Positions 26,452-45,107 of a stretch of DNA of 64,000 nt are shown here, piece by piece. Each line of letters opens with the position of its first letter. The first letter of the stretch is position 1. A model generated the notes under the pieces. The model saw only the letters and a list, made by a program, of their open reading frames with translations. It was not told the DNA's origin and made no database searches. This stretch comes from Xestospongia bergquistia. Lineage: Eukaryota > Porifera > Demospongiae > Haplosclerida > Petrosiidae. The translations under genes and the position numbers were made by a program. The DNA is taken from assembly GCA_963965975.1 (NCBI GenBank), contig OZ014411.1:3953001-4017000 (forward strand), in the 5' to 3' direction.

Positions 26452-27690
26452 GAGTAAGTGAATTGAACCTAAAACCAAAAAAGAGGTAGAGCAGAGACAA
26501 CAGGAAAATTTAACTTTAGATGAATTCTGTTTATGCAGCAAGAACACATGTATTAAAATAAATTAGTTGACTAAATGATCATTTATGGCATGCATAATAG
26601 ATGATCAGCTACTTGGAACTACGTAATAAACATCACTCTGTTCTTATTACTAATATATTAATGTTGCCTACTGATATTACAAGGTGCAAACATTAGACAA
26701 CAATAAAGACTATGAAGAGGAAGAAACAAATGCCCTACCCTTATTAAAGTGCAAACAGACTAGAATAGGATAGACTATATCGCACATATAGAAGGTAGAT
26801 ATTTTCTAACTAACATAGCTCTAACAAGTAATCAATTACAACTACAAAAACTTATTGTCATTAGTTTATTATTAATAAGAACAGTGTTATGTTTACTATT
26901 GCTTATTACAAGACCTTCCTCTTTGAAAGATAAATCTCTCAATCACAAAAGTTGTTTTACCTATTAGTATGTAAACATGGAAGTTAAAACATTGGTTAAA
27001 ATGTATTAGTGAAGAATATGTCCTATGTAGAGCAGTTTGTTAATTGTCTTCAAGATGAACCTGATGACAAATCTACAATATCTGTTTTAAAGGCTTCCTT
27101 TATGTACTTTTTAAACAATTTTCAAAATCAATGTACATTGTGTCTATGTTAATGAAAATAAAAGAAGAGAATGTGCTACACTCTGAAAATTAGAAGGCTG
27201 AGCTGAATCATAAGGATAAAGTGACAAAACTAAAGATAAATATAAAGAATTGAAAGACTTTTGAATTAATAAACAAGTGAAGATGCAGGTATTCAAGTAC
27301 ATTAATGTAATCTGTTTGTCAATAGACTTTAAATTCTATCAATGAGCTATGTGGATTTATTAAAGTATGATCTATTGTTAATATATGTGCTCTCTAAACA
27401 TTACACTCTACAAAGTGATTGGTTGATTTATCCAATCTATAGTGATTATTGGCACATATAATAATGTGATGAAATACTGAGAAGTAATCAACATCACACT
27501 GTTCTAGTTACTAATATACTATTGTCACCTTCTGATAGGTGTTAACAAGTAGTCAGCAATATAGACTTCCCTATCAAGAGAAAGCAACAGATGACCTACC
27601 CTTGTATATATCTAAAGTACAAACAAACTAGAATAAGGAAATACAATACATTGTATATATATATTAAACCTTTAGCTGACCCTATGGATG
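26452..27690. promoter_or_regulatory. Shared 5' region of GGT-3 and membrane-protein copy 2
   Basis: Close duplicate of 9486-10741. Motif blocks at about 26730-26800 and 27588-27640. No gene. Confidence 0.35.
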
Positions 27691-28746
27691 TGGAGAATTT
27701 ACTGACTATTACTTAGCTCTTATCATTCCATTTTGCTGTGGCTGGTATAGCACTGGTAGCTTTTGCTATTGTTTTAAATCTAACTGTGCCTGTGGGTACC
27801 GTCAATGGACTAATATTTTACGCTAATACCATCAAAATATATGAGCCGTTTTTTCCCCACATGCATGGTCCGGTACCTTTTCTTACTCAGTTTATCTCCT
27901 GGCTTAATGTAGATCTGGGTATTGAAATTTGTTTTTACAACGGCATGAATTCTTGTATTAAGATGGGGTTTCAATTCCAAGCTATGTCTGGTTTCTTCTC
28001 ATAGTTATCATATTACAAAATATTCTAACAAAGTCGTTCAACTTGTTGGAAGACATGTTGTTCCAGTACTAGTACTAGCCACTATGATCTTACTCTCCTA
28101 TACAAAAATAATACGAACTGTTTTTCAAGTCTCTGTTACACTAATATTGAGTGCACTGATGAGAATGATGTTATTTTTTAAGGAAGGTGTGGAAAATTGA
28201 TGCTAACGTTCAATATATGAAAGATCATCACCTTTCATTATTTGTGCTACTAATTATTCCTTACACCTGTTTTATTTTCATTATATCACTATCTGAATGA
28301 CAGCTATAAAATTTAAGTGTTGCCAAATGGTTTCAGTATATATGAAACCTTTCTTTGATTCATACAGAGGTCCATGCATATAAAGACAAATGTCCTTTTT
28401 GGACTGGATTTTACTACTTGTTCGTGTTGTCTTAGCTCTACTTGTTTCTCTAGACATCAAAGCTACTGTATGTTTGTATGTGCTAAAATGTGTTTTAACT
28501 TGTATTGCATTGATGCATATCACTTTAAGGGGAACATATATTCATTATTCATTAGCTGTCCTTGAAGTAATCAAGACAATCAAGAAAGTTAAAGGGGTCT
28601 CTAAAAAGCCTGAAACACATTCTAATTCTAATGACATGGAACTTCCACCAACAGTGTCTTCAACCTCCATTTTTGTTACTAGTACAACTGTAGCAGTGGT
28701 AATGAAACAAGAGTCACTAATACAAGGTGAAGATGACAATCTATAA
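27691..28746 (+). pseudogene. Decayed C-terminal part of a multipass membrane protein, copy 2
   Basis: Better preserved than copy 1. An open stretch at 27738-28004 reads through VPVGTVNGLIFYAN, EPFFPHMHGPVPFLTQFISW and CFYNGMNSCIKMGFQFQ, then meets TAG. Later frames give KVVQLVGRHVVPVLVLATM and DWILLLVRVVLALLVS. The end QESLIQGEDDNL closes at 28746. A block of about 115 bp present in copy 1 (11607-11721) is missing before IKTIKKVK. Several frame changes are still required. Confidence 0.6.
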
Positions 28747-28929
28747 AAGTGCTAGCCCCTTTTTTATATATTAACTATAATATTTCATATCAATAGTGTT
28801 GCTGCATAATGTATCAACTTAAATAATTATTATTACCACTTTCTTGTTATATGTTTTATATTGATATTAACCTTGATTTAAATAAATTACACATTAATAC
28901 AAATCTAAAGATTTTGTATATTAATAATG

Positions 28930-34823
<5,894 letters not shown>

Positions 34824-36726
34824 GTTTAAATTAACAGAGATACTTACATTACATTATATTTAACAATTAAAAATTTTAAATGTAAGTAGAAACATCTCTA
34901 TTATTTTTGAGTTTTTATTATTTTGCTATATTTGTGTGTAGTTTTAAATTGATAATAACAAATACTTAAGTCAACAGTATTCCAGTTAAAATCTTAAAAT
35001 AATACAAACACTTTGGTGCAAAAGTGTTTGAGCAAATAATGGTACAAACAATACTGAAAGTACATATTCATATTGATTGTTACTAATCATGTCAAAGCTC
35101 ACATTTTAGTATTAATCAGTATTTGTAGATTCATTTTAAAAAATGACAATACATTGATGATAGTACAGATGGTAATAATATATTTTAGATAGCCATAAGG
35201 TGTTTTTAATTAGACAATAGTATTAGATATGTTATAGTAATGTGGGCCAATAGATATATAATTAAACTTTCAACAGTTTTCATATGCAACTTATAATTCA
35301 AACAGAGACACAAACAAATCAGAATAAAAGTAGATACTCTGTCTTGAACTTTGACAATTTTCAACTATCAAAAAAAAATTATTGTGACATTAACAGCAGG
35401 TCTGGGTAAAGAAGTATTATTTATAATATTACTTGTGAACACATTCATGTATGTAAAAACAACAACAAGATTTTTTATGATACTCAACACAAAATTAACA
35501 TCACTCTTACAGAGATTATTAAAAACATCAGCAAACAAATCAACATTCTTTAATATTGATTCTATCAGTTAATATTATGTGTAATTATATTGAAACACTC
35601 TTATATTATTAGCTTTCTATATTACCGGTATATTATTTCTACATCCACAAAAAAGAATTTCGCACCACTGTTGTCATTAATTTCTAATCATTGATATTAG
35701 CAACAAGTCTTGTTGGTTATAGCAATGTAATCACAATGAAGAAAACACACTTGTCCTCAAAGCACATACATAATGTCATTAAAACATTGTTAAGAAGGAT
35801 AATTTAGTCACAGAGAAATTAGGTAGTCAAATAAATAACCAAAAACTATAATCATTCAGTAAGACACCACTTTTGGTACATGCTCAAATAGTGATGCCAG
35901 ATAAAAGTCCAAAGGAAGTGTTTGTGGTGTGTTGCAAGGAGGTTATTATTATTTCATGATCGTGAGATAAAACGTAATGTTAGCTAGTAAATGTAACTAA
36001 ACCATGGTATGTAGTATAATTGTGATTAAATCAACAAGCTAAATAAAATCGTCCTCAACACTCACATTTGCGATATATATATTATTATGTAAACATTAAT
36101 GAGAAAGACTACAAGGCAGTCTTAGTATTGCATACTCTAAAATTAAGCAATTCAAGAAACTAAATGATAATCTTTAAGGTTCTTATTCCAAGAACAAAGC
36201 TAAATAGTAAAACATTAGAAAAGTGTTTTTTTCCAATAACTGGAGCCATGATAAAAGGTGAACAATACAATGTGTACATAACTTATTGAAGTATGTTCAC
36301 TTTAACTTCAACCTTTTTATTATGAATTTATCCTTTTGTTTTAATAATACAAAAATAGTTTCAGTAGGTTTCCCGTTTATGTAGAGAAACTTTGTGGTCA
36401 ATACCAATAACAGTTCCAACGTTACCTTTCTTAGTTATTGCTTATAACCAAAGTATGGTCGTATAGTCATATAAAAAGAAGCACTTAGGAAGTCCTTACA
36501 AGAATGAAATAATTGTTAATAAATTTTAATAGTCATGTAATTGCCAACTAGTATATAACATCAAATATTACTAAACAAATCAGGAACAAGCATTTGATAT
36601 TGATCATACTATGATAACAAATGAATTATCACTTTCAAAGCATTTCTTTCAAATGAAAATGTCAACACATAAAAGATTAGGAATAATTATAAGGAATAGC
36701 ATTAACAGTAATTTCCAACATGTTGG
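34824..36726. other. Convergent spacer between UPF1-3 and GGT-4
   Basis: Near-identical to 5469-7278 apart from small indels, including an extra block of about 75 bp at 35993-36070. No gene seen. Confidence 0.55.
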
Positions 36727-38947
36727 CTAGTAACCTGCTGGTTGACCATCTCTTCTTTTATCACTTACAGCATAAATCACTCCATTATTTTTATAAATTG
36801 CCTGCACAACCCCTATGGGTTTATTATAGAACACATTAACATCATGGTGCAACTCTCTTAGCCTTTTGACATAAGATTCAGGAAAATCTTTTTCAACTCT
36901 CACAACGTTTGGCATAAGTTCATGATGCAATCGTGGGCTTGATACTGATTCATTTAATGACATACCGAACTTGAAAACATTTAATATAACCTGTAGAGTA
37001 TTGATAGAAGTAGTTTAATGGCACAATGTCATGTGACTTTTAAGAGTTAGACAATTATAATGTGTATCAGCTAGCTCACTTGTATATAAGTATGAATGAT
37101 ATACAAGTAAATAGGTTTAATACTATATTGGACTTGAAACAGACCATAATTTGCTAAGATATGCTAACAAGTAATAGTGATGCATTTAATTTCTCATTCA
37201 TATATACCTGTGTAATTGATGTTACTATTCTTTTAGATCCTGTAGCTCCGATAATCATGACTATCTTTCCATTCTTAGCAATTATGGTAGGGACTGCTGA
37301 TGAAAGAGGCCTATGACCACCTTTTAAGTAATTACTTCCAGCGGAAGGATAACCATATGAGTTATGTCTTCCTGGTATGTTAAAGACATGCATTTGATTA
37401 TTAAAGAGAACACCATTTAATAGCACGAAACTACCAAAACTAAAAAAAAACGTTATTAATAAATCTTTTTTTCTTACTAGTAATTTATGGTACTAGTAAT
37501 TGCCACTCCATCACCATGTTCATCCAGAACACAAACATGAGTAGTTCCGAGGGATGGTGAATTATATTGTAGGTTTTCTAAGTAGTGAGTGACATCATAA
37601 GTGGTTGTATCATTAATTTTTCCCTGCATCAGTTTCGATGTTTTAACATCCATCATATCTTTCACAACCTATTAATATATAGATTACGTTTGATAAAAAT
37701 AATGTATGTTACTTCATTGATAGTATCATTAAAGTCAGGATCTCCTAACAACATACGCTGACCAAAGCCAAATTTGAATGCTTCCACAATACGATGATAT
37801 GACTCTGCTCTTAAATTAACTTCAGTCTGAAGGTAACCTAAAAAAAATTTAAGTACACTTTTTAATGATCATTTAGCTTTTACCATTGTCTAGTATATTC
37901 AATATTAGAGCTAACATTGCACCACTAGCTGGGGGAGGAAAACTATGAATTGTCATGTCATCATCAAAATGACTCATTAACACAGGTCGAGTAACTGCAG
38001 TGTAAGTTTTGAAATCTTCAAATGTTAATATGCTATTGTATTGTTCATGCAAATCTTTTACCAACTTTTTAGTGAAGTTACTGTTATAAAAGTAGTCTGG
38101 TCCTTCTTCAGCTATAGCTCTTAAGGTTAATGCTAACTCAGGCTGCTTCAAAGTGTTACCCTCAGTTAATACTTCACCATTAGGATTTATTAATAATTGT
38201 CTGCATAAAGAAGTCATTGTATTTAAAACTACTACACTACACTAACTAACTTTAAATTTGCATAATCTCCTTTTATTAAACCACTGTAAACAATCTTCTT
38301 TTTAATATATTTTGGTATTGATGGTAAAATCTTAACACCTTTTTCAGCTAATTCAATAGATGGCTGAATAAGCTCTGACCAAGATAAACGACCAAACTGT
38401 TGATGAGCTTCATACAATCCTTTGACTTGTCCTGGTACACCAATAGATAATCCACCTATTGTAAATAAATAAATAAATAAATAATTAAGAAACAAATAGA
38501 TAAGATACCTCTTTTTGTAGAGTTCTTAACATTTTTAAATATCTGCATCACTTTTTCAGGAATTACTTGAGGAGCTTTTTCACGAAAATCAATAGCAAAA
38601 GTTTGTTTCATGGATTCATTATAGTACATAAGAAAACCACCACCTCCAATGCCAGCCAAGTGCAAGTTGTGTACCCCTAAACAGAACATAGTTGCTATTG
38701 CTGAGTCGACAGCTGATCCATTTTTCTTTAATATTTCTACTCCTATTTTAGAGCAAATAGGAGAATCACTGGCTACAGCTGCATGTTGATAACCATTTTT
38801 CAATGTCTCATTACAGGAATAATTATCCAATAGTGTGAACCAAAAAGGAACAAATGTTGAAGTGATCATCATCAAAACATTGACAATTGAACAAAAATTT
38901 CCACAAAAAATTCCTGCACATACTTTCTTGCTTTTCAATTGTTCCAT
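36727..38947 (-). CDS. Gamma-glutamyltransferase, copy 4 (GGT-4)
   Basis: Exons 38947-38509, 38455-38251, 38200-37884, 37837-37713, 37668-37478, 37439-37208, 36990-36727; 1773 nt, 590 aa, no stop. Closest to GGT-1: it shares TSTIN, NNQMHVF, PLSSAVPTI, GATGS and the last exon's VFYNKPIGVV. Intron 1 is 53 nt, a run of AAAT repeats. Exon 4 uses a TTTTAG acceptor where other copies have TTTCAG. Upstream, the 5' flank is fused to a GGT exon-1 relic at about 38985. Confidence 0.9.
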
Positions 38948-38984
38948 GACTAAGTGAATTGAACCTAAAACCAAAAAAGAGGTA

Positions 38985-39022
38985 GAGCAATTTATCCATG
39001 AATAGGTGAATTGAACCACAAT
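38985..39022 (-). pseudogene. GGT first-exon relic fused to the GGT-4 5' flank
   Basis: AATTTATCCATGAATAGGTG follows directly on GAGGTAGAGC of the GGT-4 leader. In blocks 2 and 5 the two are separated by a longer spacer, so a deletion joined the true 5' flank to the relic. Confidence 0.45.
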
Positions 39023-39509
39023 GCACATGTAGTTGTAACTGACTGATTGTTACAGCTATGAGATTCTGTGTAATGTATGAGTTGTTAAGGCAAAGACACC
39101 TTCTATATGTACAATGTGGTCTATTTCCTTTCTGTGCTCTATTTATTAAACAAGGGTAGGGCATTTGTTGATTCCTCTTGATAGGGAAGTCTATATTACT
39201 GTCCTTATTGTTTGCAAATTGTCACATCCTAATGGACATGTAATTGTAAGTCAATATGTTTCTACTAAAATACTTTTTCTTGATTACACATGAGTAATTA
39301 TGTTCACACTTAGTTAGTGATAATGTCAGTTTAAGTGACAGGTTTTACTTATTGCTAGTCATTCCTATTGCCATTTATTTGCCCTTGTTTTTTGATGATA
39401 CTTAGAATATTCCATTATACTCTGACCTATGATGTATATGTGTTACTAAAATAAAAAAACAATATCACGTGCACCAATTTCTGTAAATGGCTGCAATTAA
39501 TCTTTAATG

Positions 39510-39536
<27 letters not shown>
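39510..39536. repeat. (TA)n microsatellite, short allele
   Basis: About 13 TA units at the position equivalent to 21432 and 48231. Confidence 0.9.
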
Positions 39537-39540
<4 letters not shown>

Positions 39541-39774
39541 TAGTATCAATCTTACTACTAAATTATCCAGCTCGATGACATCAAGTTATAGTGAAATCTG
39601 CCTGGTAACAATTGCAGTACGTAAGGAAATTTGGGCGACTAGATTGACCACTGCGAATGTTCAGTTGTGGTTAAGAAGTGGGAGGAGGCAGATAATTAGT
39701 ATCTTATATACATACGGTCAGGATGACTACAGAGCGCACATGTAGGGAAGCCAAAGGGGGCCATCGATTTATAC

Positions 39775-40057
39775 TTCGTAATTTCATATTCTGCTTTAAA
39801 GTTTTCCAAAAATGTTCAGTTCTACTTTGCAGTTTTCCCAAACATTCTAAATCCAATTCTATTTTCTATCCTTTGATGAAATATTTAACAACTAAAATTC
39901 TATACCCAAACCCCAAATGGAAACTGTCACTTTGCTCCATTAATTCTAAGAGGCGTCTCGCAGTGCTCACATCACTTCATTGAGCGATGGAAAATAGAAT
40001 TGGAATGGAATATTTTTGGAAAATTTCAAAGCAGATATGAAATTACGAACTAGAATT
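39775..40057. repeat. Imperfect inverted repeat, copy 2
   Basis: Best-preserved copy. CGTAATTTCATATTCTGCTT on the left pairs with AAAGCAGATATGAAATTACG on the right, and AATCCAATTCTATTTTC with GAAAATAGAATTGGAATGG. The left arm contains about 45 extra bases. Confidence 0.55.
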
Positions 40058-40129
40058 GGATGTCCGCCTTCCGCATACGTACAAATGGCATAGTGGAATC
40101 TACTGAAGAGGCAAAGGCTGGCACAGAAG

Positions 40130-40435
40130 TGTCTTCGAAAAAGATTTGAACTACAAATATGAAGGCAGAATACCCATTTAGACCAATTATTTGTCCTAAA
40201 AATGTAGGAAAGAAAAACACCTGGATCAAGGCTATAGAGCCACAATGCAGTACTGTAACAAGGAACCTTCCTTATGATCACCACAGACTAAACAGGCTTT
40301 AGTATTAGTATTCTCACATGCAAACCCAGTACTTGCCTATAATGTAAAGTATATTTTAATAACCTGTCTATTCAAAATGTTATAGACACGAGAGGAACAG
40401 TCAACCTTTTGAGAATGGATACTCATTTACATGTA
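40130..40435 (+). pseudogene. Fossil retroelement gag/protease-like sequence, copy 2 (split by LINE)
   Basis: The zinc-knuckle region is disrupted by an indel. The protease-like core reads VIDTRGTVNLLRM at about 40379-40417, closer to a D-T-G-A motif than copy 1. The rest resumes at 43078 after the LINE and continues to about 43840. Confidence 0.45.
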
Positions 40436-43077
40436 TATACTAAATCTACATTCTCAATCACACTTCTTCTCTCACCTACCAACATAGAACTTCTCCTATT
40501 ATCAATAAAAGCAAGGAATTTCAACCTTACTATTGGTACTTTCTATCGTCCTCCCAATTGTCCTTGTGATTTAGACGTCTTACTCGATTTTCTCTCTAGC
40601 TTGCCACCTCAGCAGCTACTCAATCTCGCTCTCTTGGGTGACTTTAATATTAATTATCTACAGGAGTCTCCTCCCACGCAGAAACTTAAACTCTTTGCAA
40701 ACTTATTTAATTTGAGTCAAAGAAACTACTCGTGTATTGTGTTCAGGTTCTTCTTCCCTGATTGATCTGGTGTTTGTCCCTTCCGATCTTATCTCCAACT
40801 CCTGTCATGTCTTACCTCCTGTCTCAACTTCTGACCATATATTAATTCTATCCTTTTTAAAATTTGTCCAAGTGTTTCTGCTGACATTGATCTTCCTGGT
40901 CCTAGTCGTAGGTGGGTGTATGATCAAGCTGACTTTGAGTCTGCTAACCTCCTCCTTTCTTCCATACCTTGGGACTCACTACTCTCTGATTCCGATGTTA
41001 ATTATATCTGGTCCATATTTAAAGAGGTTTTTCTTAATATTATGAACATAACTATTCCCACTAAAGTCAGTTATGCCACAACACATCCTCCTTGGATTAA
41101 CAAAGCTTTTCTATCCAAGGTCAAGAAACGCAACCACTTATTTGCAAGAGCGAAACACACTAGTTCTACTTCTTAATGATCTGCTTACAGAAAGCAGTGT
41201 AATAGCACCACCCTTTCACTTCTATGCCATTTAAAGAAACAATTTTTTAATCATTTATCCCTCTCACCCTCCCCTCGATCTTTTTGGTCATCTGTCAAAA
41301 AGCTTACTCAAAAGCAAAACCAAATCCCTACACTCCATCACAATGATATTTCTGCCTCCACCTCTGATGCCAAAGCCAACCTCCTTAATAATTTTTTTGC
41401 TCAGAGTTTTAATCCTTGTACAAGCTCTCCTTCATGTCTCTCTCACTCTCTTGAATTCAGTGATCCTCCTCCTTATCTACTTTGTACTCCTGAACAAGTC
41501 TTACATCTTATTCATCAACTACCAACAGACACTTCACCTGGCCCTGATGGTATTTCTTCCAAAATGTTAAAATCCACTACCTACTCTATTTCACATCCAC
41601 TTTCACTTCTATTCAATCAGTCTATCTCTTTTGGAGCCTTCCCATCTGAATGGAAATGCTCACATATAACTTCTATTTCAAAATCTACTTCACCTTTATC
41701 ACCATCGTGTTATCGTCCTATTTCTCTCTTATCTCTTGTAAGTAAGCTGTTGGAAAATATGGATGCACAACTTCTGCTCTCAAAATAACGTTCTCTCCAA
41801 TAGTCAGTTCGGTTTTCGCCCGGGCTTTAGTACTGAATCTGCTCTCATCTCCACAACTCACTTGTGGCACCACACCCTTGATTCCTCCTCTTCTATCTGT
41901 GCTGTCTTCTTTGATCTTAGCAAAGCTTTTGATTCCATTCCTCATTCTCCTTTGCTAGACTCTCTTTCTTCTCTTCATCTCCCTCTAATCCTACTTCACT
42001 GGTTTCTCTCTTACTTAAGTAATTGTTCTCAACAAGTTGTGGTAAATGGAGTTATCTCTGACAGTACTCTTGTCACTTCAGGAGTTCCTCAGGGCTCTAT
42101 TCTAGGCCCACTCTTGTTTATTTTATACATTAATGATATCTCAAAACTCACACTCTCCTCTTCTACTAAACTAATCCTCTATGCCGATGACATTCTGTTA
42201 TCACCCCATTCTCATCGAGCTCTGATTTCACCGCCATTCAAATTGACATCAACAAAACAAAATACATGCTTATTTCCAGGAAGAGTCAATAATTTCTATC
42301 CTCTTTACCTCCTCTTTTCCTGAACTTTTCTACCATTGAACATATTTACTCTTACAAGTACCTTGGAGTTGTTATCAATAGCAACCTTTCTTGGTCTCCT
42401 CACATCTCTTTTGTGTGCTCCAAGTCTTGTAAAATTCTTGGCTACATCTTTCGTAACTTTTATCGCTTCTCCTCTCCATCATCACTTTTTACATTATACT
42501 CTTCGCTAGTTCTTCCACACCTATCTTACTGTTCATCTCCTTGGGATCCTCATACTAAATCTGATATTAAATGTCTTGAAAGCATCCAAAAATTTGCACT
42601 TAGAATGTGTTCTAAACAGTGGCACTCTAACTATGACAGAAACCTTGAACTTTTCAATCTTGTCCCCTTATCCACTCGAAGAGCTATTTCTAAACTTACT
42701 CTTCTCTTTAAATTTATGAGTGGTATCACTTTTCTTCCAAATGATATTTTATCACTTCAACCTCCTCCTCCAAGACCTTCCAGATACTACCACACTAACA
42801 ACATCTCAATCCCCTTTTACCATTCATCTGCTGCCTTTTACTCTTTCATTCCTTCTTCTTCTTCTCTCTGGAATTCTCTGCCTCATGAAGTTAAATCATG
42901 TGACTCAATTTCAATTTTTAAATCAAAACTAAAAGATTATTTTCACCATTGACACCAGTATATGTATGTGTATATCTATTTATTATTTAAGACACTTTAT
43001 CTGATTATTGTTCCATATTTGTGCACTCATTCTATTAGCATATGCTATTGAGTGTTTTATTTGTGAAATAAAAAAAA
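40436..43077 (+). mobile_element. 5'-truncated non-LTR retrotransposon (CR1/L2/jockey-like LINE)
   Basis: Reading through several frameshifts, the endonuclease C-terminal half shows GTFYRPP, LLGDFNI and STSDH. The reverse transcriptase shows SPGPDGISSKML, YRPISLLS, FFDLSKAFDSIPH, GVPQGSILGPLLFILYINDI and ILYADDILL. The thumb/C-terminal region shows LGYIFRNFYR and LVLPHLSYC, ending IFKSKLKDYFHH-stop at 42952. The 3' UTR is about 125 bp and ends TGTGAAATAAAAAAAA. ATGTA flanks both ends (40431-40435 and 43078-43082), and the empty site is visible at 22386. The endonuclease N-terminus is missing and the ORF is broken, so it is dead. Clade is inferred from motif style. Confidence 0.88.
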
Positions 43078-43082
43078 ATGTA

Positions 43083-43840
43083 CATCTGGGATCAATTCAC
43101 TCTCAATGAACAGAATCCATGGACTAGCAAAGTAGCATCCAGTTGGCATTAAAGACACACTTGTATGAATATACAACACAATGGAACTTGAACTGAAAAT
43201 AGGAGAGGAGACATTTTAACAAACGTTATGATAACATTGGTGCGACTGCTAAACTAATCCTAGGGCTAGAGTTTCTAGAACACAACTACACTATATAGAA
43301 ATTAAAAAAGCTAATATTTTATTAATTATGACAGCTCAATCACACTACAGAGGTCTGGAGATACAAAAATTACCATAGGAATAACCAGGGGCATGACATA
43401 CAGGTTCCTCCTACCTACAATGAGGTGGAAGTAATTGTTGACATGACACAGACAACAATGCCTCAGTTGTGGATAATAGGAAATATAAACCCATCATGAT
43501 AATTTGTTCCATTCATGCACTACAATTCTACAACAGAAATACCAGTATGCTCAACTATTAAACCAAACTGCGGAACCTGTTACTCTCTATAAGAGAAAAA
43601 ATTAGTGTACTACAAGCTGTATCTAGTATTCATACCAGAGAATGAAAGATGGACAAAGTAATGAAGAAATATAACAGATCTCATGTAAGATTGATAAAGG
43701 TGGAGATATCCATGATTGACATGAACAAAAAACTATTTTGTCTATTGGAAAGACAGATTTCCCTTTTCAAAGGTCTATCTTGGCTGATGAGCAAAAGTGC
43801 AGGATCAAATTACCATTGGAGATTCTCAATGTGAATTGAT
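43083..43840 (+). pseudogene. Fossil retroelement, copy 2 continuation
   Basis: Resumes the sequence aligned with 22390-23120, starting CATCTGGGATCAATTC. It includes an open stretch of 61 codons at 43649-43834 that is homologous to 22934-23119 and unrecognised. No functional domain. Confidence 0.4.
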
Positions 43841-45107
43841 AATACCTTCGATATTCTGGCTTGGTGTAAGTGGTTCAGAGCATATGACGTCTTAGTGCCT
43901 ATTGATAGATGGATGAGAAGAGTGCTTTCTGTAAACCAGATATTAGCCTATTTGATGCATTCAGTTAATGAATACAAAACAGTCCTTAGATTGTATTATA
44001 ATAGTATTTGAGTATACTTGTGTTCATTTTATGAAACTATTTGTCATTGCATAAAATCTAAGATATTAGACAAGATTATAATCAAGCCTTCTTCATTCTA
44101 GCATTCCACAAAAATATGGTAGTATTTTGCACTATTATTATTAATTTTCAAAACCTTTGATATTAACAAATCCCTTTTAGTTTTTAAGTTTAGGGCAATT
44201 GAATCACCACCACAAAATGACTCATTATTAAACCACATACATGTTCTTGTTAAGAGATTCCAATGTAAAAAAAATTATTCCCTAAAAAAAGAGATAGTGT
44301 TTATTGTCTAATACTACAACCAATTGAGACGCCAAAAGCAATAGTAATAAGACTACTACTTTGTGGTGTGTCCTCTACTAGTAAAGCCAGTTAAAAAAAC
44401 AAAAGGATACTGTTTGTGATATGTTGTAGGAAGGTTGTGATTATTCAATTGGAGATAAACATAGTATTCATAAATTTAACTAATTATGACAAAACTACAA
44501 AAACCATAGTGGGTAGTTTAATAGTGAAGTGAATTAGACGTCAAAGAAATCTTCCTCAATTTGTCACATTTTTGTGTATTGTATAAACTAATGATGAACT
44601 CAATTGAGAGGGAAGAAGGTAATCTTTGTATTGCAAACCATGTATAACTTATTTAAGCATGTTCTCTTTAACTTCAACATTTTTTCTATCATAAATTTAT
44701 CTTTTTGTTTAAATTATAGTTATAACATATAAAGTTAGTTTCAATATCTTTTTCTGTTAATGTAGAACAACTTTGAGTTCAATGCCAATAACAGTTCCAA
44801 CGTTACCTTACTTACTTATTGCTTATAACCAAAGTATGGTCGTATAGTCATATAAAAAGAAGCACTTAGGAAGTCCTTACAAGAATGAAATAATTGTTAA
44901 TAAAGTTTAATAGTCATGTATTTGCCAACTAGTATATAACATCAAATATTACTAAACAAATCAGGAACAAGCATTTGAAATTGATCACAATATGATATCA
45001 CATGAATTATCACTTTCAAAGCATTTCTTTTAAATGAAATTGTCAACACATAAAAGATTAGGAATAATTATAAGAAATAGCATTAACAGTAATTATCATC
45101 ATGTTGG

